Source of the DNA: Chlamydiia bacterium
GTDB taxonomy: Bacteria > Chlamydiota > Chlamydiia > Chlamydiales > FEN-1388
Length of the DNA: 10,937 nucleotides
NCBI GenBank assembly: GCA_003170575.1
Contig: PMZB01000314.1
Location: 4,990-15,926 of the forward strand
Reading direction: 5' to 3'
Position 1 is the first letter of the stretch, and every line of letters begins with the position of its first letter. The notes below the pieces were generated by a model that had not been told where the DNA came from, searched no databases, and saw only the letters and a list, made by a program, of their open reading frames with translations. Positions 1 through 5,757 of this stretch are shown here, piece after piece. The position numbers were made by a program, and so were the translations under genes.

Positions 1-971
1 CCCTTGTCATAGGGCAAGCTAGAGCTGCAATAGGTGAATATACCAAATTGACAGGCCAAATGCCCGCGATGAATGAGAACAAAGCAATACTCAAGGATAT
101 TCAAGATATAAATAAAAACCTCCAAAAAAGAACCACGCCAGAACAAGCGCAAATGTTAAACACCTCAATCGAGGTGCGTGTAAAAATGCTCGAAAGCCGA
201 AGTGCGCTGTATAAAGAACTCGCGCAAGCAGCATCTGCCCTTAAAGAGTACGCCGCTACTACTGAAGACCAAATGAAATTACAACAAAGAGCTGCTAGGT
301 TCGAAAAAGCAGCAAAAGATTGGGAACTCTCTGCTAGAGAAGCCAGGCAATTGCAGGAAACAGGAAGGAAGCTGATGGCACAATCTCAGCCTCCTCTACA
401 AGAACAAGCAAGGGTTGCTCCGCCTTCTCCTACTTTAGTACAGCTGCAAGATAGTCTCGTGAACGTTGAGTCGGCTATCAAAGAAATCAAACAGACCAAT
501 CCTGAAGCCCTTATTACACGTGCAGAATTGGCCTTTAAAGAAATGGGAGAAAAACTTAAAACATGGACAACACCTAATGAAGCTAATGCGTTATGGCAGA
601 AAACTCAGTCGACATTAAATGAGGTCCAACAACGGATTTCGACACTTTATCCAAAGGCTGAAACACCAATGCAAGAAGCGTATGAACTTGTGAACAAGGT
701 CACCTCACACACGCATCCAGGCGACCCTGAGTGGGATCAAACGGTACATCTTGCAGACCAAGTATCAACCCTCATTACACGCCAGAATGAGCTGGAAAAG
801 GCCCTTGATCGAGTCAGCACACTTCTTAGTTCGGCAGAACGACTGGCAGATGAGTATAATAGCCCTACAGACCAACTGACAGACGTATTCTTAAGGACAA
901 GCGAAGATAATGCGTGGATAGCATCGAAAGTCTCCGGGCTATGGAACTGGGTAAGTAGTTTTGTAAAATAA
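1..971 (+). CDS. Helical/coiled-coil protein, 3' part of gene (5' end outside window)
   Basis: The reading frame is open from the window edge (first full codon at 3), so this is the C-terminal part, at least 322 residues, of a longer protein. The in-frame TTG at 48 has no reason to be the start. I do not recognise the family. The product is almost wholly alpha-helical in composition: Gln-, Glu-, Lys- and Ala-rich heptad-like stretches, broken by a proline-containing linker around residues 115-130 counted from the TTG codon (QPPLQEQARVAPPSPT). Two helical halves follow a similar scheme, each with a 'TTP(E/N)' turn. The last residues are Trp-rich and amphipathic (GLWNWVSSFVK), a possible membrane- or partner-binding tail. 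No signal peptide or transmembrane segment is visible in this part. The TAA stop overlaps the Shine-Dalgarno of the next gene, so the two are probably co-transcribed. Inference: a lineage-specific, possibly secreted, chlamydial protein. A structural coiled-coil protein is equally possible. Confidence 0.75.
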   Translation, partial: LVIGQARAAIGEYTKLTGQMPAMNENKAILKDIQDINKNLQKRTTPEQAQMLNTSIEVRVKMLESRSALYKELAQAASALKEYAATTEDQMKLQQRAARFEKAAKDWELSAREARQLQETGRKLMAQSQPPLQEQARVAPPSPTLVQLQDSLVNVESAIKEIKQTNPEALITRAELAFKEMGEKLKTWTTPNEANALWQKTQSTLNEVQQRISTLYPKAETPMQEAYELVNKVTSHTHPGDPEWDQTVHLADQVSTLITRQNELEKALDRVSTLLSSAERLADEYNSPTDQLTDVFLRTSEDNAWIASKVSGLWNWVSSFVK

Positions 972-980
972 GGAACCAAT

Positions 981-2117
981 ATGGAGCCACAAGCAATAGG
1001 ACAACCTCAAGTAGGTCAACCCTTAATAGGTGCAGCACCAAAAAAAGAGATCCAAGAGCTGACAGACAGAGTGAAAAATTTGTTTACTCTGTGCACTCAA
1101 GAGACGGTGAACGAACCCTCTGTTGCTCACATTCACGAACCACGACCAGGATGGAAAAATGAGCTGCTTCGCTCGTATACAGCTGATGATTTGGCGGGAT
1201 GCGCCGGTTTACTTGAAGAAGCAATTGATGACTGTTCTAAAACCGCAAGGGAACTTAAACAAAAAAACCAAGATCCAGCGTATCAGGCGTTTTTGGACGC
1301 ACTTGCAACCATCAGCCAAGATGAAAAAAACATGATGTTTTCATCTCTTTCAAAGGATATTCAACCAAGTACAGCTCGAGACGCAGCTTCTATCGCAATA
1401 TCGTCAGGCCCTTCGTTTGCCTTGTCATCTGCAAGGCTTGCACGTTACAGTATTGGAGCAGGGAGTCTTCCTCTTAGAAGCCTTGCAACAAGGTTATCTG
1501 TCGCAGCAGTCAATATTCCAGGAGCAACATATATCACAGAACTATTTGGCCTGATCAATGATGCTCTAGAAAAAAACCCATGGCCAGCAGTTGTGGGAGG
1601 GGTAGCAGGCTTAGCAACAACTGGGCTAATGTGCGGCACAGCAGTAGCCTTAAATTACACACCTGCAGCCCAAGCAGCACCTTATGTTGTTGGCCTTGCA
1701 CCTAAGGCAGGGTTGATGGTTGGGTCAAGAGTAGCGGACGGGGTCAGAGTAGGACAATGGCTGCTCAAAAAAAGGCGAATTACCTTTAAGCATGCCTCAG
1801 GGGCGAAAATAAGCAAATTATTCACTGAAGTAACAGAAGGGAGAAAGAGGAAGCTTTTGCCCTTAGAAGAAACACCGCCCGCAAAGAAACGACGCATTTC
1901 TGAACAGTTGGGTACGATCATAGGCGGGCTTCCACCTAGTCCAGAAAGGGATCAATTGAAAGCAAAATTTGTTCAAGAAGCTGGTCCTGAACCAATGCAG
2001 GTAGAGGAAAAAAAGGAAGAACCCAAACAAGTAGCAGAAAAACAAAAACCTATTGCATCTCGATTGCGGAGTAAAGAGGGCGCACAAAAACCAGCGAAAA
2101 AGTCGCGAAAAAAATAA
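981..2117 (+). CDS. Candidate effector with hydrophobic centre and bipartite NLS-like basic tail
   Basis: 378 residues; family not recognised. The ATG follows an AAGGA Shine-Dalgarno (970-974, six bases upstream) embedded in the stop of the preceding gene. Residues 1-130 are polar and helical. Residues about 133-180 are Ser/Ala-rich. Residues about 200-255 form a Gly/Ala-rich hydrophobic stretch whose core (AVVGGVAGLATTGLMCGTAV, 203-222) could span a membrane; a weaker hydrophobic lobe follows at 232-252. From residue 263 the protein turns strongly basic: KKRR at 263-266, RKRK at 288-291, then ten residues and KKRR at 302-305, and a Lys-rich end (KPAKKSRKK, 370-378). RKRK-x10-KKRR fits the classical bipartite nuclear localisation consensus. 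The bilobed hydrophobic region recalls chlamydial inclusion-membrane (Inc) proteins, but the NLS pattern suggests a nucleus-targeted effector. These two readings compete and both are inference. It ends tail-to-tail with the NUDIX gene, six bases away. Confidence 0.85.
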   Translation: MEPQAIGQPQVGQPLIGAAPKKEIQELTDRVKNLFTLCTQETVNEPSVAHIHEPRPGWKNELLRSYTADDLAGCAGLLEEAIDDCSKTARELKQKNQDPAYQAFLDALATISQDEKNMMFSSLSKDIQPSTARDAASIAISSGPSFALSSARLARYSIGAGSLPLRSLATRLSVAAVNIPGATYITELFGLINDALEKNPWPAVVGGVAGLATTGLMCGTAVALNYTPAAQAAPYVVGLAPKAGLMVGSRVADGVRVGQWLLKKRRITFKHASGAKISKLFTEVTEGRKRKLLPLEETPPAKKRRISEQLGTIIGGLPPSPERDQLKAKFVQEAGPEPMQVEEKKEEPKQVAEKQKPIASRLRSKEGAQKPAKKSRKK

Positions 2118-2123
2118 TAGGAT

Positions 2124-2558
2124 TCACTCACTCTGGAGCAGCCACCCAGTGACTTCTTCGGCTATCTTTTTCATTTCAGGAAAGGTTACTGCTTGGGGAA
2201 CAGCTTCCACACGTTCCCAACGAGCCGAGCGAAGCTCTTCATGTTGGAGCCTCACTTCTCCATGCACAAAGGCAGGAAAGTAGAGCACTTCTTTTGAGAT
2301 TTTCTTTCCCTTGCGAAAGAACTGATACTGCTCTTTAAACGGACCAAAATCAAGCCACCGCTCTATCTGGAGGCCTGTTTCTTCTTTTAGCTCTCTTTCA
2401 GCTGCTTGATGGGGGGTCTCGCCTTCTTCGGCTTTGCCTTTGGGAAATAGCCATGCACCGGATTTGTGCTGAACCAGTAAAAGGCTTAAACCAGAAAAGC
2501 GAAATGCTACTGGAATAATCCCATAGGATCGTTCATTGATCTCTGTTTCACTAATCAC
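2124..2558 (-). CDS. NUDIX hydrolase, Ap4A-hydrolase type (CT771-like)
   Basis: 144 residues with a perfect Nudix box at residues 41-63 (G-x5-E-x7-REL-x-EE-x-GL; the REL-K-EE core is at 55-60), which binds divalent metal and positions the diphosphate. The preceding WLFPKG (36-41) is the signature of asymmetric diadenosine tetraphosphate hydrolases rather than MutT proper. The likely reaction is cleavage of Ap4A to ATP and AMP, or clean-up of related nucleotides in the cytoplasm. The size matches the family. The start is GTG, preceded by AAGGA with a six-base spacer, and overlaps the fabF stop by eight bases, so translation is probably coupled to fabF. fabF followed by this gene matches the Chlamydia CT770-CT771 order. 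The substrate is inferred from motifs only. No intrinsic terminator is clear: a T-rich run (complement of 2108-2115) lies beyond the stop but lacks a strong stem. Confidence 0.93.
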   Translation of the reverse strand: MISETEINERSYGIIPVAFRFSGLSLLLVQHKSGAWLFPKGKAEEGETPHQAAERELKEETGLQIERWLDFGPFKEQYQFFRKGKKISKEVLYFPAFVHGEVRLQHEELRSARWERVEAVPQAVTFPEMKKIAEEVTGWLLQSE

Positions 2559-3792
2559 GGTACTTCCTTAGAACTATCGTCGCGTTATGCCCCCCAAACC
2601 CAAATGAGTTGGAGATAGCGTACTGTATCTCAACTTGTTTTTTCTGTGTTGGGATATCAAAACTAATATCTTCAGGGTCCTCTAGGTTGATTGTGGGGTG
2701 CACGTAACCGGATTTAATTGCCTGTATTGTTGCAATCGCTTCAATAGCTCCAGCTGCACCCAGGGAGTGGCCCACCATGGATTTTGTGGCATTCATCGTA
2801 ATCTGCTCAGGCTTTTTAAAGATCCGATTCAATGCTCGCACCTCGGCAAGATCGCCTGTAAGAGTGGATGTTGCATGCGCATTAATATAAGACACATCCT
2901 CCGCTTCGATGCCTGCGTCGGCAAGTGCACGGTTAATGCAAAGAGCAACCCCTAATCCGTCAGGACGTGGATCGGTTATGTGATATGCGTCACTACTTAA
3001 CCCCCCTCCAACATATTCGGCGAGGATCGTTGCTCCTCGCTTCTTGGCTGACTCAAGGCTCTCTAACACTAACACGCCAGCCCCTTCCCCCATCACAAAA
3101 CCATCTCTCCCCTTATCCCATGGCCGGGAGGCTTTTTGAGGCTCGTTATTTCGCTCAGAAAGCGCTTTCAGTGCGCAAAAGCCTGCCACACCAATTGGAG
3201 AAAGTGGAGCTTCCACTCCGCCGCAGAGCATCAGATCTGTTTCTCCTGCTGCAATATGTTTGGCTGCAGCAATGATGGCATAATTGCTCGTGGCGCAAGC
3301 GGTAGAGATAGAATAATTTGGCCCCATAAACTCAAGATCTTGCGCAAGGAGCGCTGAGCTCATGTCAGTCAAGATATAGGGGATTAAAAAAGGAGACACT
3401 CTTCTGCATCCTTTTTCAAGAAAATTCTTTGCATTGTCAAAAAAGGTCGACATCCCGCCGATTCCAGAGCCAATCAAGACCCCCGCCCGCTCCCTGTCAA
3501 TTGACCCGCCAGAAAGCGGAAAGCCCGCTGAAAGCAGCGCTTTCTTGCCGGCTACAATGGCAAACGCTATGCATCGATCAAGGCGTCTTGCCTGTTTTTT
3601 ATCAATAAAGTCGCCTGGGTCAAAATCAAGCACACTTCCAGCGATTCTTGTAGGAAAATCTTCGCATGGAAAAGCTGTGAGAGGGCTGATCCCGCTTTCT
3701 CCTTTTAATAATCGCTCATAAAAAAGATCTGGATCATTCCCAAGACATGAAACAATCCCCATTCCTGTAATAACAACACGTCGTTGAAGCAT
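2551..3792 (-). CDS. fabF: 3-oxoacyl-[acyl-carrier-protein] synthase II
   Basis: 413 residues, the same length as E. coli FabF. This cytoplasmic elongating condensing enzyme of type II fatty-acid synthesis joins malonyl-ACP to a growing acyl-ACP with release of CO2. The Cys-His-His triad is visible: Cys166 in STACATS, His306 in NAHATST and His342 in GHSLGAAG, with the conserved Lys337 just before. The glycine-rich end (NSFGFGGHNA, 395-404) is intact. NAHATST has Ala where most bacterial enzymes have Gly. This, with GATILAEYVGGG and the DAYHITDPR-DGLGV stretch (268-282), resembles plant plastid KAS I/II. The gene begins at ATG five bases after the rsfS stop, with a weak AGAAG ribosome site, and overlaps the NUDIX start by eight bases. 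It should be fully functional. Confidence 0.98.
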   Translation of the reverse strand: MLQRRVVITGMGIVSCLGNDPDLFYERLLKGESGISPLTAFPCEDFPTRIAGSVLDFDPGDFIDKKQARRLDRCIAFAIVAGKKALLSAGFPLSGGSIDRERAGVLIGSGIGGMSTFFDNAKNFLEKGCRRVSPFLIPYILTDMSSALLAQDLEFMGPNYSISTACATSNYAIIAAAKHIAAGETDLMLCGGVEAPLSPIGVAGFCALKALSERNNEPQKASRPWDKGRDGFVMGEGAGVLVLESLESAKKRGATILAEYVGGGLSSDAYHITDPRPDGLGVALCINRALADAGIEAEDVSYINAHATSTLTGDLAEVRALNRIFKKPEQITMNATKSMVGHSLGAAGAIEAIATIQAIKSGYVHPTINLEDPEDISFDIPTQKKQVEIQYAISNSFGFGGHNATIVLRKYRD

Positions 3793-3797
3793 ATCTT

Positions 3798-4205
3798 CTA
3801 CTCATAATCTACTGGGACATTCACTATCTGCCCCTGTTTCCACACTTCTTCCAAAGAATAATATTGGCGAAGCTCTGGTATAAAAAAGTGTACCATGAAA
3901 TCTATATAGTCCAAAACAACCCAGTTTCCTTCTCTTAACCCCTCAATGTGAACTGGCTTATATCCTTTCTCTTGCAACACATCGTACACATGCTCTGCAA
4001 GAGCTGCGACATGACGATCCACGTTTCCTTCAGCGATAATAAAGTAGTCAGTCATTGAAGAAACTTCTCTTACATCAAGCACCACGATATTAAAGCCCTT
4101 TTTATCAGATATGGCCTGGCAAATATCTATCAAAATAGGATTAGGTACTTTAGGTGCAGATACCTTTTTCGTCTTTTTTGACTTTGAGGAGCGCTTTTCA
4201 GCCAT
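3798..4205 (-). CDS. rsfS: Ribosomal silencing factor RsfS (YbeB/Iojap family)
   Basis: 135 residues. RsfS binds ribosomal protein uL14 on the large subunit and blocks joining with the small subunit, lowering translation when nutrients are scarce. Family hallmarks are present: DYFIIAEG at 53-60, H65, the HIEG turn at 86-89, and the C-terminal signature WVVLDYIDFMVHFF (95-108) followed by R113-QYYSLEEVW. Residues 1-22 are a Lys/Ser-rich extension ahead of the core domain, probably disordered. The ATG is preceded by AAGGAG about ten bases upstream, near the nadD stop, with a seven-base gap between the genes. nadD-rsfS adjacency is common in bacteria. In Chlamydia the counterpart (CT769, ybeB) also precedes fabF. 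Confidence 0.97.
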   Translation of the reverse strand: MAEKRSSKSKKTKKVSAPKVPNPILIDICQAISDKKGFNIVVLDVREVSSMTDYFIIAEGNVDRHVAALAEHVYDVLQEKGYKPVHIEGLREGNWVVLDYIDFMVHFFIPELRQYYSLEEVWKQGQIVNVPVDYE

Positions 4206-4212
4206 TATGGGA

Positions 4213-4818
4213 TTACTCCTTTATATATAAATGTTTATTTTTAATATAGGAAAAAACTGCACTTGGCACAAGATGTTCTATATAGAGATTTTTTGCACAA
4301 CGTACGCGTATTTCTGTGGATGAAAGCCCTAACGGAGTCGCTTTTCTCCATCCCTTTTGTATGCTCTCAAATATATGCAGAGGCATGCTCCTTGCCCTGC
4401 CAGCATCAAAATTCTCACGAGATATAACAATTGGCTGAACCATTGAAATCAATCGATCCACTTCCTTCCACTGATCTACGCTATAAGCAGCTTCTTCCCC
4501 CAAGAGAAAAAACTTTTCTGCCTTTTTGAATTCTGGATCCTTTTCTAAAAGATAATCAACCGTATCAATCGTGTACGAAACGCCTCCGCGGCGAACTTCG
4601 GCATCTAAAAGAGTGCACCATGGAAAAGGAGAAAACGCCCTTTGGCACATCTCAAGGCGATATTCTGCCGGAGTTTTTGTGTCTTTCAATGGATTTTTGT
4701 TGGTAGGGATAATGTATATCCCATCAAAGCCAAACAGTTCCTGTAAAAGGAGCATCATGTGAATGTGCCCATTATGCGGAGGATCAAATGTGCCTCCAAA
4801 CAGAGTTACTTTTTTCAT
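4213..4818 (-). CDS. nadD: Nicotinate-nucleotide adenylyltransferase
   Basis: 201 residues from the preferred ATG. The enzyme adenylates nicotinate mononucleotide with ATP to give deamido-NAD, the penultimate step of NAD synthesis, in the cytoplasm. The nucleotidyltransferase motif GGTFDPPHNGH lies at residues 8-18 with its HxGH-type element, SYTIDTVDYL near 81-90, and the second ATP-binding signature LSSTEIR near 165-171. The stretch that usually reads LLGxD is LLGEE here, a conservative Asp-to-Glu change. A longer frame begins at GTG 4833, but the ATG at 4818 is chosen because it has AAAAGG five bases upstream, starts where the family starts (MKKVTLFGG), and overlaps the HAD stop as ATGA, which implies translational coupling. 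From memory C. trachomatis has no gene at this place between CT768 and CT769. Confidence 0.96.
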   Translation of the reverse strand: MKKVTLFGGTFDPPHNGHIHMMLLLQELFGFDGIYIIPTNKNPLKDTKTPAEYRLEMCQRAFSPFPWCTLLDAEVRRGGVSYTIDTVDYLLEKDPEFKKAEKFFLLGEEAAYSVDQWKEVDRLISMVQPIVISRENFDAGRARSMPLHIFESIQKGWRKATPLGLSSTEIRVRCAKNLYIEHLVPSAVFSYIKNKHLYIKE

Positions 4819-5438
4819 CCAAGCCTTTTCCACCCTTTATGTCTCACCTTTCTGCGAAAAGCATAACTTGGCGCTACAAGGAGAACTTCATCTGCCAACA
4901 ACACAAGAGGCAAGTCTTGCTTGCTATCTGTGATCGCAACCAAGTGCTCTTGACACTCTCTCTTTACAACCGATGCTTTTTCTTCGCCGGTCATAATCTG
5001 ACCAAGATCCGAAAAATTCCCCTGAGCATCTACCAAGTACTCTGTGCCATACCATTCTGGAACAGACAGAATTTTTGCAATGATTCTTACTAAAAAATCT
5101 GGCGAGGCAGACAAAAGTACAATCCTTTCCCCTTTCTCTTTCCTCATCTTAAGCTCTTTTATTACTTCTGGGCGAAAAGGCGTGGCTTGAGAGAAAAGCT
5201 CCTCAGCTTCTTGTTCAAACAACTGCAAGGATTTACCCTTAAAAAGGGAAGAGAAGATCGTTTTGTGTAAGGTTTTTAGGGAAATCAATCCAGCCTGATG
5301 AAGGAAATATAAACTCGACATCCATAACGCTGAAAATAAAGAGAGCATCTTTCTTTTGTAAAGATATTTCCCGAAAAGGAAACTGATATTAGATGTGACC
5401 AGGGTACCATCAACGTCTACAGCTACATAATTATTCAC
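4815..5438 (-). CDS. HAD-superfamily IB phosphatase, PgpC/phosphoserine-phosphatase-like
   Basis: 207 residues from the GTG at 5438. HAD motifs appear in order: DVDGTL at 8-13 (nucleophile and acid/base Asp), SAS at 110-112 (motif II), Lys154 in TGEEKAS (motif III) and TDSKQD at 170-175 with the metal-binding Asp pair (motif IV). The cap between motifs I and II contains a hydrophobic stretch (MLSLFSALWMSSLYFLHQAG, about 31-50), so membrane association is likely. Length, cap and the DSxxD-P ending resemble E. coli PgpC (phosphatidylglycerophosphatase) as well as SerB-like enzymes; the substrate is not certain. The frame extends to an ATG at 5561, but GTG 5438 is chosen because AAGGAGG lies five bases upstream and the extra 41 residues look random. 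The ribosome site and start codon lie in a perfect hairpin (5433-5467). The TGA stop overlaps the nadD ATG. Confidence 0.88.
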   Translation of the reverse strand: MNNYVAVDVDGTLVTSNISFLFGKYLYKRKMLSLFSALWMSSLYFLHQAGLISLKTLHKTIFSSLFKGKSLQLFEQEAEELFSQATPFRPEVIKELKMRKEKGERIVLLSASPDFLVRIIAKILSVPEWYGTEYLVDAQGNFSDLGQIMTGEEKASVVKRECQEHLVAITDSKQDLPLVLLADEVLLVAPSYAFRRKVRHKGWKRLG

Positions 5439-5467
5439 ATACCCCTCCTTCGTCGGGGTATGTGAAT
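5433..5467 (-). promoter_or_regulatory. 13-bp hairpin holding the SD and start codon of the HAD gene
   Basis: ATTCACATACCCC (5433-5445) and GGGGTATGTGAAT (5455-5467) are perfect inverted repeats around a nine-base loop. In the minus-strand mRNA, AAGGA of the AAGGAGG Shine-Dalgarno is in the loop, its last two G are in the stem, and the GTG start (5438-5436) is fully base-paired. A folded mRNA should hide the start codon, so this is a candidate cis-acting translation switch (RNA thermometer-like, or protein-bound). The pairing is seen directly; the regulatory role is inference. Confidence 0.6.
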
Positions 5468-5530
5468 GAGAGTATGCTGAGCTTTTAGGTCTTCTAGCTC
5501 TTGAGATGTAAGAAATCGTCTCATGACCAT

Positions 5531-5538
5531 ATTTTATA
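5531..5538 (-). promoter_or_regulatory. Possible -10 element for the HAD-nadD-rsfS-fabF-NUDIX operon
   Basis: The minus strand reads TATAAAAT here, giving a five-of-six match to a sigma-66/sigma-70 -10 box (TATAAA). Transcription would begin near 5524, giving a leader of roughly 85 bases that carries the start-codon hairpin. No convincing -35 lies 16-18 bases upstream, which is common for chlamydial promoters. This is a weak call based on one hexamer in AT-rich DNA. Confidence 0.25.
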
Positions 5539-5714
5539 CAGAATAAAGGAACTTTTAGCACACGATTTTTTTGAATAGAGAGGAAGGATCTTGCCCATTA
5601 GGAGTCGTACAGAAATAACATCACAGTTATAGAGGAGATGAAGGTTGCTTTGTTTACGTGTGTTCAATCTTTTGTAATATTAGCGGAGTCAAGTATAGCT
5701 TAAGCCGCCATTTA

Positions 5715-5757
5715 CTAGTCATTTGCCCTCGACCGAAGGGAGGGGGAAAATGACTAG
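5715..5757 (-). repeat. Inverted repeat immediately after the CT768-like stop codon
   Basis: CTAGTCATTT (5715-5724) pairs with AAATGACTAG (5748-5757). After one mismatch the stem continues CCCTC/GGGGG (5726-5730 with 5742-5746, one G-T wobble), leaving an 11-base loop. It starts at the base next to the TAG stop of the 540-aa gene. There is no U-run on the 3' side in the minus direction, so it does not qualify as a standard intrinsic terminator. It may stabilise the 3' end of the mRNA or be a factor-assisted terminator. Confidence 0.55.

Larger units (their letters stand above)
5439..5757. other. 319-bp non-coding region between the CT768-like gene and the HAD gene
   Basis: No convincing gene lies here. 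It holds the start-codon hairpin (5433-5467), a possible -10 box (5531-5538), and an inverted repeat directly after the stop of the upstream gene (5715-5757). A 21-codon plus-strand frame at 5638-5703 (MKVALFTCVQSF...) has its AGGAG touching the ATG and is not supported as a gene. No tRNA-like fold was seen. Since the genes on both sides run in the same direction, this is where the CT768-like transcript would end and the five-gene operon would begin. Confidence 0.7.

Noticed and set aside
48..50. TTG as the start codon of the first plus-strand gene
   Set aside because: The frame stays open through the preceding 15 codons to the window edge and there is no Shine-Dalgarno in front of the TTG; the gene is truncated by the window.
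2100..2117. A/T-rich run at the convergent junction as a bidirectional terminator
   Set aside because: The A-run is explained by the Lys codons of the basic C-terminus and there is no strong stem beside it; only a short bulged CACTGG/CCAG-type pairing is possible.
2053..2283. 76-codon plus-strand frame bridging the convergent 378-aa and NUDIX genes
   Set aside because: It overlaps both real genes in other frames, lacks a ribosome site, and the NUDIX frame on the opposite strand has an intact family signature throughout.
4819..4833. GTG start giving nadD five more residues
   Set aside because: The ATG at 4818 fits the family start, has a better ribosome site and forms the ATGA overlap with the previous gene.
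5431..5439. DnaA-box-like sequence TTATTCACA
   Set aside because: Only a single copy, no cluster of boxes or AT-rich unwinding region, and it lies in the start-codon hairpin of a coding gene.
5439..5561. N-terminal extension of the HAD protein to the ATG at 5561
   Set aside because: The 41 extra residues do not resemble the family, while the internal GTG has a perfect AAGGAGG five bases upstream and lies just before the DVDGTL motif.
5638..5703. 21-codon hydrophobic small open frame on the plus strand (MKVALFTCVQSF...)
   Set aside because: AGGAG directly abuts the ATG with no usable spacing, there is no promoter, and such a short frame is expected by chance.
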